64,000 nucleotides of DNA, from NCBI RefSeq assembly GCF_963548695.1, contig NZ_CAUUWA010000002.1, forward strand, positions 1 to 64,000, read 5' to 3'. This document shows positions 17,349 through 25,089 of the stretch, piece by piece. Under the pieces are notes generated by a model. It was not told the DNA's origin. It was given only the letters and a program-made list of their open reading frames with translations, and did no database searches. Made by a program: the position numbers and the translations under genes. Numbering within the stretch: the first letter of the stretch is position 1; every line of letters begins with the position of its first letter. The stretch comes from an uncultured Fretibacterium sp. GTDB taxonomy: Bacteria; Synergistota; Synergistia; Synergistales; Aminobacteriaceae.

Positions 17349-18506
17349 CTACTCGGCGATACCGTCAACTTCTACAGCCTTCGCTCTCCAATCCTTATAA
17401 CTCATTCCGATGGGAAACACCGGATCCACCTTCTCCTGGATGAACCGGTCGAAGTCGATAGCGCCGGATGCCTCAATATATGAGAGGTCTATACAATCAT
17501 CCAGGTTCATGGTGTTGATGTCATCCCGGACATGGTAGTGCCTCATCGTGTCGAGCTGATTCTGCATGTTCCGGCGGTCCAGCTTCCAGGTGATCGTTCG
17601 GCCCTCCTCGTCCAGCTTCTTGTAGAGCGTCATCAAGCCAACCTCCAGCGGGACGTTGTAGTTCTCAGCGAAGATGCGGGCCGCCCTGTAGGGATGCTGG
17701 TACATGTACTGCACGCACAACGTATGGGCCAGGAGCATCCTGCTGGCGAGCTTCGGATGTTCTTTTGCAAAGTTACGATTCATGCAAACATTACAGCAGG
17801 TTCCGTGTCCATTCTTCCGCTCCGTGTTCTGGCGGACCATAATCCAGCCCGTCTTTTCATACTCGGCCATGGAACCCCAGGGGTCACAGGCGATAAACGC
17901 ATCCAGCTTGCCGGCCACCATCGAGAAATAAGCGTCCGCGTCACTCATCGAAAAATTCTCATATTTATCGATATCGTTCGGGATCCCCAACTGATCGGTC
18001 CATTCCATCCAGTTTATCGAATTAACGGGGTCTCCACCCGCAGCGATTTTCTTGCCAAGCAGATCCTCTGGATTTTTGATGTTGAAGTCACATACGAGAT
18101 ATATCGCCCCTCCCGTATGGTTTTCCGCGGCAATGAAAAGTGGTGTGTCAACCTGCACGGCCCGCAGAGCCGTCGTCCAATTAGCGTAGGCCATGTCCAT
18201 CCGGCCGGCGCTCATGGCCTCGGGGACCTTTCCGTTTCCGGTGATCTCCACCTTCATCCCCAGGGCCTTGAAGATGCCGGAGTCCTTGCCGATACAGGCT
18301 GCCGTCATATGGTCGCAGTTGTAGTATCCCAGGTTGACCGTGTACCCGGCGTCCTCCTCGGAAAGGGGCTCCAAGTCGTATTGGGCGACCATCGCCGGCA
18401 CCGGGTCGTCCTTCCCGGCAGAGGTGGACGCAAAACCACTCGCTCCGAGGACGCAGACCAAAGTCAGGACAAGAGCACTAAAATAAACTCTTTTGCTCAA
18501 TTTCAA
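17349..18506 (-). CDS. NMT1/TauA-type ABC substrate-binding protein (duplicate)
   Basis: About 385 residues. The start is uncertain: TTG at 18506 aligns with the start of the paralogue at 20948-22150, and another TTG lies six bases on; GGAGG is just upstream. A signal peptide (ALVLTLVCVLGASGFAS) precedes an SBP body with VNLGYYNCDHMTAACIGKDSG, AENHTGG and DPWGSM. It is unusually cysteine-rich for a periplasmic SBP, including GTCCNVCMN and CDHMTAAC. By eye it is about 85% identical to the paralogue but has lower GC. It lies after the ATPase gene, so the importer has two alternative receptors. Confidence 0.88.
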   Translation of the reverse strand: MKLSKRVYFSALVLTLVCVLGASGFASTSAGKDDPVPAMVAQYDLEPLSEEDAGYTVNLGYYNCDHMTAACIGKDSGIFKALGMKVEITGNGKVPEAMSAGRMDMAYANWTTALRAVQVDTPLFIAAENHTGGAIYLVCDFNIKNPEDLLGKKIAAGGDPVNSINWMEWTDQLGIPNDIDKYENFSMSDADAYFSMVAGKLDAFIACDPWGSMAEYEKTGWIMVRQNTERKNGHGTCCNVCMNRNFAKEHPKLASRMLLAHTLCVQYMYQHPYRAARIFAENYNVPLEVGLMTLYKKLDEEGRTITWKLDRRNMQNQLDTMRHYHVRDDINTMNLDDCIDLSYIEASGAIDFDRFIQEKVDPVFPIGMSYKDWRAKAVEVDGIAE

Positions 18507-18585
18507 TGCCTCCGAAATAAATGCCAAACTATTAATCTACCGATTGTAGATGTTGGGGAAGCAGCCGATGGCGGCGCCCCCGAGC

Positions 18586-19365
18586 TCACTCCACGAACAG
18601 CTTCTCGGACTCGCGAAACGCCCTGCGCAACAGGTCCGTCAGGTCGCCGACGTAATCCTTGAACCGCCTCGAAGAACGGTCGCGCGGACGGGGCATGTCG
18701 ATCGCGACGTCGGCCAGAAGACGGCACCCTCCGGCCCCCATGACGAGCACCCTGTCGCTGAGGAAGACGGACTCGCCGACGTCGTGCGTGACCATCACAA
18801 CGGTGGCCGCGACCTGGCGCACGAGGAGGTCCAGCTCGTTCTGCATGATCTCGCGCATCTGGAAGTCGATGGCCCCGAGCGGCTCGTCCAGCAAAAGCAC
18901 CTTCGGCCTGCCGGCCAGGGCGCGCACGACAGCGACGCGCTGCTGCATGCCGCCGGAGAGCTGGATGGGATACTTCCCCTCGTGCCCCTTGAGGTGGGCC
19001 AGCTCGAGCAGCTCATTCAGCCGCGTCTCCTGTTTTTCCCGGGACTCCCCGGCTATCCTCAACGAGTAGAGGATGTTCGACCGAACGGTCATCCACGGAA
19101 AGAGCGCGTAGTTCTGGAAGACGTAGCCGCGCTCCACGCCCGGCCCCTCGATGGGGCGCCCCTCCAGAGCGACCTTCCCCTCCGTGCAGGTCTGGAACCC
19201 GGCCAGGATAGTCAGCAGGGTCGTCTTGCCACACCCCGAAGGGCCCAGCAGCGAGACGAACTGCCCCTTGCTCACCTCGAACGAGAGGTCGTCGATAACG
19301 GACCGCACGAGCCCCTCCCGGTCCGCGAAGGACTTTTTGACGTGGTCAACGGTCAGCAGCGCCAT
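18586..19365 (-). CDS. saoA: ABC transporter ATP-binding protein (Sao-like system)
   Basis: 259 residues of the SsuB/TauB/NrtD type. Walker A is LGPSGCGKTT, the signature is LSGGMQQRVAVVRAL, Walker B is LLLDEPLGAID and the switch is VTHDV. It drives the permease whose gene ends 20 bases inside its start. The symbol rests on my memory of NCBIfam Sao family names and on gene order, not on a search; a generic taurine/nitrate-type ATPase is the alternative. Confidence 0.85.
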   Translation of the reverse strand: MALLTVDHVKKSFADREGLVRSVIDDLSFEVSKGQFVSLLGPSGCGKTTLLTILAGFQTCTEGKVALEGRPIEGPGVERGYVFQNYALFPWMTVRSNILYSLRIAGESREKQETRLNELLELAHLKGHEGKYPIQLSGGMQQRVAVVRALAGRPKVLLLDEPLGAIDFQMREIMQNELDLLVRQVAATVVMVTHDVGESVFLSDRVLVMGAGGCRLLADVAIDMPRPRDRSSRRFKDYVGDLTDLLRRAFRESEKLFVE

Positions 19366-20197
19366 CTTTGTATCTCCATCCGGTCAGGCTGTGTTCGAGC
19401 AGGACGATGCTCTTGTCCATGGCGAACCCCACCAGGGCCGACATGATCATCAGGGCGTACAACAGGGGCGTGTTCATGCGCACCTGCGCCTCGACCATGA
19501 TGTAGCCGAACCCCTTGCTGGTGGCGATGAACTCGGCGCAGATGACCGACATCCACGCGCCGCCGAGGGCCAGTCGGCACCCCGTCAGGAAGCTGGGAAG
19601 CGCACCAGGGACAACGACATCCCTCAGGACCTGCCACGTGCCGGCCCCCATGCATCGCGCTGCGTTCTTATAGTTGGGGTCGATGTTCATGACCCCGGAG
19701 ATCGTGTTGATCAGGATGGGAAACACGGCGCTCATGGCGATCATGAAGATGGTCGGCCCGTCCCCGAGCCCGAACCAGATGATGGAAAGCGGAACCCAGG
19801 CCATGATGGGGACCTGCCGTATCGAGTTCACGTAGGGGGACAGGGCGACGAGCGCGGTACGGGAGGAGCCCATGAGGAGCCCCAGCGGCAGCCCGATCGC
19901 AACCGCATAGACGCAGCCCGTGAAGACGCGCACGAGGGTGATGCCGAGGTTGGACATCACCTTCTTGTCGAACCACCCGAGGAAAAAGGTCTTCATCGTG
20001 ACGAGGAAGTCCGGAAGGATCAGGCTGCGATTGATCGCCCTGGCCAGGAAGTACCAGATCAGGCAGACGGCCAGCGTGCCGGCCAGCATGCAGACGAAGC
20101 CCTTCCTGCGCCCTATGACGGCGGCCAGGTTCAGCCCCCTTCTGCCGGAAAAGTTGATGCCGGAAGCGTTAATAAGTGAACGTTCATTTTGTGCCAT
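19346..20197 (-). CDS. saoP: ABC transporter permease (Sao-like system)
   Basis: 283 residues of the SsuC/TauC type with about six spans. Recognisable elements are LGITLVRVFTGCVYAVAIGLPLG and the EAA-type loop MGAGTWQVLRDVVVPGALPSFLTGCRLALGGAW. ATG 20197 is preferred over 20221; either way the gene overlaps the end of the preceding gene by more than 60 bases, so the first part of the open frame may not be translated. Symbol from remembered family naming plus synteny. Confidence 0.82.
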   Translation of the reverse strand: MAQNERSLINASGINFSGRRGLNLAAVIGRRKGFVCMLAGTLAVCLIWYFLARAINRSLILPDFLVTMKTFFLGWFDKKVMSNLGITLVRVFTGCVYAVAIGLPLGLLMGSSRTALVALSPYVNSIRQVPIMAWVPLSIIWFGLGDGPTIFMIAMSAVFPILINTISGVMNIDPNYKNAARCMGAGTWQVLRDVVVPGALPSFLTGCRLALGGAWMSVICAEFIATSKGFGYIMVEAQVRMNTPLLYALMIMSALVGFAMDKSIVLLEHSLTGWRYKDGAADR

Positions 20198-20955
20198 GTT
20201 CTCAAAGTTTCCTCTCCACACTCGACGCCCAGGACCTGCGGAAGCAGCTCTTCGCGGAGAGAAGCCTCCAACCTCCCGACCGTATCGTTGTAATGTCCGA
20301 CAAAATCCTTGAAATCTGCGCTCCCGAGCAGCGCCTCATGAACGACCAGAACCGCGGAGGGAGCGTCGCTGGGCAGCGCGCTGCTCCGATACTGCGGAAG
20401 TTTGATCGCGTCGGCGGCATCCAGGACGACCGCGTCGACGGCTCCGCACTCCAGGGCGTAGGGCAGGGCCGGGGCCGCGATCGGATGCAGCTGCACCGCC
20501 CCTCCCAGATTGGCGAAAACGGCCTGCCTCTGGAGGTCCCGCCCATTCATGTACCCCACAGTCCGGGGACGTGCCGCATCCCGGGCGACCAGCACGTTCG
20601 CATTTTTCACCAGCCCGCCGAACACCCTGAACGGCGCCCCGGAGTCCAGAAACTTTTGCGCCGCATCCGGACACAGCACCGCCATGTCGAACTCCCCGCC
20701 GGCCAGCGCAAACTCGGCCTGCGTGCCGCAGCAGTCGCTGAGCTGGAGAAAGGAGAGCCGTTTCATGTCGACGGAGCCGACCCTTGTGCCGCCGGTCCGG
20801 GCGGCGTAGGCGACGATCTGCCCGGCCAGGTCCTCACCACAGGCGATCATGAGCCCCTCTCCGTGCGGGCGCCGGGCCGGGGCAGCCAGGAAGACGGCCG
20901 TCGCCGCCAGCGCCGCACAGAGGATGATGACGAGTGGAGAGGGGCGTCTATTCAA
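20131..20955 (-). CDS. saoB: SBP-like periplasmic protein with Cys-Cys motif (Sao-like system)
   Basis: 274 residues from a TTG that overlaps the upstream gene by eight bases. A signal-anchor (LVIILCAALAATAVFLAAP) is followed by an NMT1-like fold: FDMAVLCPDAAQKFL, then LECGAVDAVVLDAADAIKLPQY. The segment QLSDCCGTQAEFALA has a vicinal cysteine pair. I recall a family annotated as 'ABC transporter substrate-binding (seleno)protein SaoB', in which one cysteine may be selenocysteine. Here both codons are TGC or TGT. It is much diverged from the two classical SBPs of the operon. Confidence 0.7.
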   Translation of the reverse strand: MNRRPSPLVIILCAALAATAVFLAAPARRPHGEGLMIACGEDLAGQIVAYAARTGGTRVGSVDMKRLSFLQLSDCCGTQAEFALAGGEFDMAVLCPDAAQKFLDSGAPFRVFGGLVKNANVLVARDAARPRTVGYMNGRDLQRQAVFANLGGAVQLHPIAAPALPYALECGAVDAVVLDAADAIKLPQYRSSALPSDAPSAVLVVHEALLGSADFKDFVGHYNDTVGRLEASLREELLPQVLGVECGEETLRTWHKMNVHLLTLPASTFPAEGG

Positions 20956-22150
20956 CGATACCGTCGATCTCGACAGCCTTCGCCCTCCAGTCCTTGTAGC
21001 TCATTCCGGTGGGGAACACCGGGTCCACCTTCTCCTGGATGAACCGGTCGAAGTCGATCGCGCCGGAGGCCTCGAAGTAGGAGAGGTCGATGTAGTCGTC
21101 CAGGTTCACGGTATTGATGTCGTCCCGGACGTGGTAGTGCCTCATCGTGTCGAGCTGGTTCTGCATGTTCTGGCGGTTCAGCTTCCAGCTGATCGTCCGG
21201 CCCTCCTCGTTCAGCTTCTTGTAGAGTGTCATCAGGCCGACCTCCAGGGGGACGTTGTAGTTCTCGGCGAAGATGCGGGCCGCCTTGTAGGGATGCTGAT
21301 ACATGTACTGCACACAAAGCGTATGGGCCAGGAGCATCCTGCTGGCGAGCTTCGGGTGTTTTTTGGCGAAGTTGTAGTTCATGCAGACCTTGCAGCACGT
21401 CCCGTGTCCATTTTTTCTATCCGTGTTCTGGCGGACCATGACCCAGCCCGTCTTCTCGTGCTCGGCCATGGAGCCCCAGGGATCGCAGCAGGTGAAGGCG
21501 TCCAGTTTGCCGGCAACCATCGAGAAGTAGGCGTCCGCGTCGCTCATCGAATAGTTCTCGTACTTCTCGATGTCGTTCGGAAGCCCCAGCTGATCGGTCC
21601 ACTCCATCCAGTTCATCGAGTTGGCGGGGTCCCCACCCGCAGCCACCTTTTTGCCAAGCAGGTCCTCCGGCTTCTTGATGTTGAAGCTGCACACGAGGTA
21701 CTCCGCGCCACCCGTGTGGTTCTCCGCCGCGATGAAGAGCGGCGTGCCGACCTGCACGGCGCGCAGCGTCGTCGTCCAGCCGGCGTAGGCCATATCCATC
21801 CGGCCGGCGCTCATGGCCTCGGGGACCTTTCCGTTTCCGGTGATCTCCACCTTCATCCCCAGGGCCTTGAAGATGCCGGAGTCCTTGCCGATGCAGGCCG
21901 CCGTCATGTGATCGCAGTTGTAGTATCCCAGGTTGACCGTGTACTCGGCGTCCTCCTCGGGAAGGGGCTCCAGTTTGTATTGGGCAACCATCGCCGGCAC
22001 CGGGTCGTCCTTCTCGTCGGAGGCGGCCGCCGGGCCACTCGTTCCGAGGATGCAGGCCAGGACCAGGACAAGAGCGCAGAAACAGAATTTTTCGTTCACG
22101 TTCCACTTCGATTTCGACTTCAACTTCGACTTCAACTTCTCCAACTTCAT
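20948..22150 (-). CDS. NMT1/TauA-type ABC substrate-binding protein
   Basis: 400 residues from ATG 22150, which has GGAGG only two bases upstream; the long frame back to 22726 is a shadow of other genes. The signal peptide is preceded by a lysine-rich stretch built from a 12-base tandem repeat (Lys-Leu-Lys-Ser units). The mature part shares with its duplicate the cysteine-rich segments CDHMTAAC, TCCDPWGS and GTCCKVCMN. Vicinal cysteines in an exported receptor suggest a soft metal, metalloid or sulfur ligand. It precedes the saoB-, saoP- and saoA-like genes. Confidence 0.87.
   Translation of the reverse strand: MKLEKLKSKLKSKSKWNVNEKFCFCALVLVLACILGTSGPAAASDEKDDPVPAMVAQYKLEPLPEEDAEYTVNLGYYNCDHMTAACIGKDSGIFKALGMKVEITGNGKVPEAMSAGRMDMAYAGWTTTLRAVQVGTPLFIAAENHTGGAEYLVCSFNIKKPEDLLGKKVAAGGDPANSMNWMEWTDQLGLPNDIEKYENYSMSDADAYFSMVAGKLDAFTCCDPWGSMAEHEKTGWVMVRQNTDRKNGHGTCCKVCMNYNFAKKHPKLASRMLLAHTLCVQYMYQHPYKAARIFAENYNVPLEVGLMTLYKKLNEEGRTISWKLNRQNMQNQLDTMRHYHVRDDINTVNLDDYIDLSYFEASGAIDFDRFIQEKVDPVFPTGMSYKDWRAKAVEIDGIVE
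22108..22150 (-). repeat. 12-bp tandem repeat in the SBP signal region
   Basis: The minus strand carries AAGTTGAAGTCG in tandem, preceded and followed by degenerate six-base AAGTTG/AAATCG units. It encodes Lys-Leu-Lys-Ser repeats ahead of the hydrophobic core of the signal peptide. The duplicate SBP at 17349-18506 lacks the array, so it arose after duplication. Confidence 0.75.
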
Positions 22151-22188
22151 CGCCTCCGATAAATTCAGAAAATCCACCAAAACAGAAG

Positions 22189-22671
22189 TCAACAGCATCC
22201 GTCCATTCCGTCGCCGAAGAGGCTGATCCACTCCCCATCGACGAAGCGAAAGACGGCGTATCCGATGTAGATGCCCTTTTGTCCCGACACCAGCAGCTCG
22301 ATCGGCGGGACCTCGTCGATATCGCGCCACTGCAGCCGGCAGTTCTCCAGGGGAGCGCGAACCGGCGCGGAGATGCGGAACGAGCCGCCGTCGGAGTAGA
22401 CGGCAACCATATGGTTCTTGTCCCTGTCCTCGCGGTAGACGACCACGAGGTCCTCGATGCCGTCCGCATTGCAGTCCCCCAGGGTGGTCAAGAGGATCTC
22501 CCTGTCGGGGAGGCTCTCCCGGAAGACCGCGACCAGGGGATGACTGGTCACGGGCAGGGAGACGTCCTCCGCTCCGCCAGGCGCCGCGCCCGGGCCGGGG
22601 AACGCCAGAAGGAATGCCAGAAGGAGGAGGGCGCGGAGCAGAACTCCGCCCCACGGAACGAGGTGGGTCAT
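22189..22671 (-). CDS. saoC: Exported Cys-Cys-COOH protein (SaoC-like)
   Basis: 160 residues. The start at 22671 overlaps the permease stop by ATGA. A signal peptide (LLLAFLLAFPGPGAAPGG) precedes a domain with an FG-GAP-like calcium motif GDCNADGIEDLVVVY. The protein ends exactly in GDGMDGCC and a TGA stop. A C-terminal Cys-Cys is the hallmark of a family I recall as 'Cys-Cys-COOH (seleno)protein SaoC'. No selenocysteine codon is needed here. Confidence 0.78.
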   Translation of the reverse strand: MTHLVPWGGVLLRALLLLAFLLAFPGPGAAPGGAEDVSLPVTSHPLVAVFRESLPDREILLTTLGDCNADGIEDLVVVYREDRDKNHMVAVYSDGGSFRISAPVRAPLENCRLQWRDIDEVPPIELLVSGQKGIYIGYAVFRFVDGEWISLFGDGMDGCC

Positions 22672-23765
22672 GCCCCCCTCCTGCGCAGGGACCGCCTCCA
22701 CTGCAGAAGCCAGCCGTAGCCGCCAATGCAGAGGACGAGGATCGCGCAGAAGACCTTGAACCCGTCGGGGAAATCGATGGAGATCCTGCTGACGAAGTCG
22801 ATCTTGCCCTGCGAGTGCGTCAGGTCGAAGACCGGCCTGAAGCCGTCCGCCAGAAGGAGGTTCGTAATATAGCCGAAGGCCAGGCCGAACAGCACGAGCA
22901 TGCCCGTGTAGATGGTCACCGCCCTCTTGCCGATCAGCCGCCAGATGCTGACCATCTCCGGGAAATTCGTGGCCACGCTCGAAAGGAGAAACGTCACGGC
23001 GACTCCGGGCGCCGCACCGGCGCTGACCAGAGCCGCGATGAACGGGATGTGTCCCAGCGCGCAGACGTACATGACGCACCCCAGCAGGGTGATGCCCAGC
23101 AGCGACATCAGGCGCGGGCTGCTCAGGTAGTCGAGGATGAACGACGTGGGGACGACCGTCAGCAGAAGCGCGGCGAACGCCGTGCCGACGACGATGAACC
23201 GGCACGTCTGCACCGCAAGGTCGTTGAACCCCCATTCGATCCCCCCGCGGATACGCTGCATCAGGGGCGGGAGTGTCGGCCGGTCCTCCCGGCCGGAGGG
23301 CGCCGCCGCCAACCCCGCGGCCGCGGACGACTGGAGCTCGGGGCCCCCCAGGGCGTTTCCGACGATCCCGATCACGAAGGGGATGACGAAGCCGCTGAGC
23401 AGGTAGATCGTCGCGATCTGCGGCCCCAGCATCGCATAGGCCAAGATGACCGCCGCCGGGTTGATGACCGGCGTCGCCACCAGGAACGCCAGCGTCGGGC
23501 CGAGGTAGGCCCCGGAATAGTACAGGCCGAGGGAGAGCGGCACCACCCCGCAGCTGCAGATGGGGAGCAGCATCCCGGAGACCGTCGCCTTGACGATGGA
23601 GGACAGTTTCTTGTTGCCGAGCGACCGCTGCAGCGTCTCCGGCCGCAGAACAGCGTGCAGGACGCCGCAGAACAGGAAGCTCAGAATCAGCCACGGTCCG
23701 CTGGTCTCCAGCATCCCCCAGGAATATTGACAGAACTGCCGGCCATATTGAAGGAGGAGGCTCAT
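22668..23765 (-). CDS. saoE: ArsP/YraQ-type permease (SaoE-like efflux transporter)
   Basis: 365 residues with about eight spans, PF03773-like. The motif MLLPICSCGVVPLSLGLY is diagnostic for the family, whose best-known member ArsP exports trivalent organoarsenicals; the paired Cys in ICSCG bind the thiophilic substrate. A second block TPVINPAAVILAYAMLG is also typical. ATGA overlap at both ends links it with saoT and saoC. Partnering with an importer suggests that a thiophilic product is expelled after uptake. A 3' fragment of this gene recurs at 41670-41710. Confidence 0.87.
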   Translation of the reverse strand: MSLLLQYGRQFCQYSWGMLETSGPWLILSFLFCGVLHAVLRPETLQRSLGNKKLSSIVKATVSGMLLPICSCGVVPLSLGLYYSGAYLGPTLAFLVATPVINPAAVILAYAMLGPQIATIYLLSGFVIPFVIGIVGNALGGPELQSSAAAGLAAAPSGREDRPTLPPLMQRIRGGIEWGFNDLAVQTCRFIVVGTAFAALLLTVVPTSFILDYLSSPRLMSLLGITLLGCVMYVCALGHIPFIAALVSAGAAPGVAVTFLLSSVATNFPEMVSIWRLIGKRAVTIYTGMLVLFGLAFGYITNLLLADGFRPVFDLTHSQGKIDFVSRISIDFPDGFKVFCAILVLCIGGYGWLLQWRRSLRRRGA

Positions 23766-24016
23766 AGCTCCTCGCCGATCGCTTCCGATATGACCTTCTC
23801 GATGGTGCGGCGGTTCAGGTCCTCATAGCGGTCTTTGCCGTCGACGATCATCGTGCCGCGGGTGATGGGCCCGTACTTGGGCAGGTAGTCGAAATCCTTT
23901 CCGGCGTAATAGATTTTGAGGTCGATCTTCTCCGGAAAACGCTTCTGCAGTTCGTTGAGGACGTCCACATGGCCGTCGCAGCACGGACACGTATTGATAA
24001 ACTCGACCTTCGTCAT
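23762..24016 (-). CDS. saoT: Thioredoxin-fold CPCC protein (SaoT-like)
   Basis: 84 residues. MTKVEFINTCPCCDGHVDVL places a CPCC redox motif at positions 10-13 of a small thioredoxin or glutaredoxin fold, with a cis-Pro-like ITRGTMIVDG segment. GGAGGTGGC is upstream of the ATG. It is the first gene after a 370-base leader with a strong promoter and a terminator. Related proteins carry selenocysteine in place of one Cys. Its first 13 codons are duplicated in the chimeric ORF at 41632-41751. Confidence 0.82.
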   Translation of the reverse strand: MTKVEFINTCPCCDGHVDVLNELQKRFPEKIDLKIYYAGKDFDYLPKYGPITRGTMIVDGKDRYEDLNRRTIEKVISEAIGEEL

Positions 24017-24138
24017 GGCGAGCCACCTCCATAAGACATCAAGACCAAGAGATATTCATATCTGTTTGCGCTCGAAAACTGCGAAAACGGAATAAAAACG
24101 GACAGGGGGAACGAGAGAGACCGTAAAGGGAAGGAGAC

Positions 24139-24172
24139 GAAAAAGGAGAGGTCGCTCCGGGCGGCCTCTCCT
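24139..24172 (-). terminator. Intrinsic terminator inside the saoT leader
   Basis: On the minus strand AGGAGAGG pairs with CCTCCTCT's counterpart CCTCTCCT across a 13-base loop and is followed by a run of U. It lies between the promoter at 24391-24419 and saoT, so the operon must be read through it. The same element with changed loop bases is at 41869-41893. Confidence 0.8.
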
Positions 24173-24286
24173 CAAATAAAGACGACGACGGCGCGCAAAG
24201 CGGGCGCGTCATACTTCGATCGAATCCCGATCAAACTTTGAAGAGCTCGGCCCGAACGGACGACTCCGAAGGAATCCCCTCACGGC

Positions 24287-24302
24287 ATGCATCCCGTGCA
24301 TC
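24287..24302 (-). promoter_or_regulatory. Conserved leader palindrome GATGCACGGGATGCAT
   Basis: This imperfect palindrome lies 12 bases after the micro-ORF stop. It is identical in copy 2 and differs by one base in cassette B (47653-47668). It could be an RNA hairpin or a repressor site downstream of the transcription start. Confidence 0.6.
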
Positions 24303-24314
24303 CAAGCTGCTTCC

Positions 24315-24338
24315 TCAGGTGAATCCGCACTGCCGCAT
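24315..24338 (-). other. Leader micro-ORF MRQCGFT
   Basis: Seven codons with a very strong upstream ribosome site (AGGAGAGGAGGAGGG). Copy 2 encodes MRRCGFT with the same site and stop, so start, length, Cys codon and stop are kept. Possible attenuator peptide sensing cysteine or translation status. Expression is not proven. Confidence 0.5.
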
Positions 24339-24390
24339 TCGAGCCCTCCTCCTCTCCTGGGAAAAAATCGTCGCTGAGCCTTTCGTGGTG

Positions 24391-24419
24391 TTTATACCCC
24401 ATCGCCGGCGGAATGTCAA
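24391..24419 (-). promoter_or_regulatory. Consensus sigma-70-type promoter of the Sao-like operon
   Basis: On the minus strand TTGACA (24414-24419) is separated by 17 bases from TATAAA (24391-24396). Start is expected near 24384, giving a leader of about 370 bases before saoT. Two further copies exist (42089-42117 and 38838-38866), each upstream of a gene on the same strand. Confidence 0.85.
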
Positions 24420-24525
24420 ACGACGCGGGGCGCGGCTGTCGTTGTTCTGTGATAATTGTAGCTACGCTAAACCTTCGGTCCACCCCCCCCTCCCCGGTAG
24501 GTAGGTCTTTTGGTAATACTCGGGT

Positions 24526-24648
24526 ATGGAGCAGGAGCGAGTGGCATTGTCACAAAAAGAGATCAAGCGCATCAAGGTCATGGTTTATAGCCGAGGCTAT
24601 AAACCATCTGCGTCGACAACTCGGCAACTACGCCGCGTGTCGACGTAA
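24526..24648 (+). pseudogene. Transposase N-terminal fragment (ISNCY type)
   Basis: 40 codons beginning MEQERVALSQKEIKRIKVM, then a non-homologous tail encoded by palindromic DNA and a TAA stop. ISNCY transposases normally run to 400 or more residues with a helix-turn-helix here, so this is a truncated pseudogene. Confidence 0.75.
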
Positions 24649-24687
24649 GCGATCGGCATAGTATGCCCCGCTTCTTGGGCATACTAT
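24581..24687 (+). repeat. Three consecutive perfect palindromes in the IS remnant
   Basis: Palindrome 1 (24581-24606) has 12-base arms TGGTTTATAGCC around GA. Palindrome 2 (24611-24645) has 8-base arms CGTCGACA. Palindrome 3 (24658-24687) has 11-base arms ATAGTATGCCC around eight bases and is followed by TTTT, so it could terminate plus-strand transcription. Confidence 0.8.
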
Positions 24688-25089
24688 TTTCCGTTCCCCT
24701 CAAGAGTTATCCGAGGAGGAGAAAGAGGAGGGAAAGCAACGGCCTTTGAGCAGCTTCGGGCAGGGGTTGAAAGAACTGGGCGTAGGCCAGATCTTCGCGC
24801 TCACGCCCGAGGCGAAGGGACGCGTAGAACGTTTGCGGCAGTCCCCCAAGGGGGTGGAACACCATGCAGGACAGACTGCCCGGCGATGCCCAAGAGGTTG
24901 CAGGATTTCGCCGTCCTCGTGCAGCACAGAGAAAGAGCACGGTATTTCACGGACAGGGCAGCACCGTTCCCGAACGAGGGAAAATGCGTTAAAATTTCCA
25001 TGTCAACAGCCTCTTGAGGTGTTTAATCCTCATTCCCGCCCCCAATGGGCGAGCCGGGAGACAGCATGAGACGACAGGAGAGAACGTTC

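Larger units (their letters stand above)
23975..24432 (-). repeat. Leader cassette A, copy 1 (with saoT 5' end)
   Basis: About 400 bases of promoter, leader, terminator and the first saoT codons are repeated in the same orientation at 41708-42128. Similarity is near-perfect over 24238-24432 and patchier across the terminator. A 48-base core with the promoter alone recurs at 38833-38880. Confidence 0.88.
24480..25020 (+). mobile_element. Degenerate ISNCY-type insertion sequence remnant
   Basis: Pieces of a transposase are scattered over this stretch. MEQERVALSQKEIKRIKVM (from 24526) is the typical N-terminus of ISNCY transposases. FGQGLKELGVGQIFALTPEAKGRVERL (about 24750-24840) matches their DDE-domain end, and MQDRLP follows in a shifted frame. 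The middle third is missing and replaced by three palindromes. It is inactive. Confidence 0.75.

Noticed and set aside
13473..24016. Selenocysteine (in-frame UGA) in the Sao-like genes
   Set aside because: The candidate positions (CPCC, DCC, terminal CC) are encoded by TGC or TGT. No frame needs UGA read-through and no SECIS-like element was evident.
24017..24390. Known riboswitch (SAM, glycine, cobalamin, TPP, Moco, guanidine) in leaders A or B
   Set aside because: I compared remembered core motifs by eye and found no convincing match. A covariance search is needed to exclude it fully.
24280..24483. Minus-strand ORF with a segment (MGYKHHERLSDDFF...GCTGCMP) conserved at 41978-42205
   Set aside because: The conserved part overlaps the -10 box and leader, so its start would not be transcribed from the consensus promoter. 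DNA-level conservation of the cassette explains the similarity.
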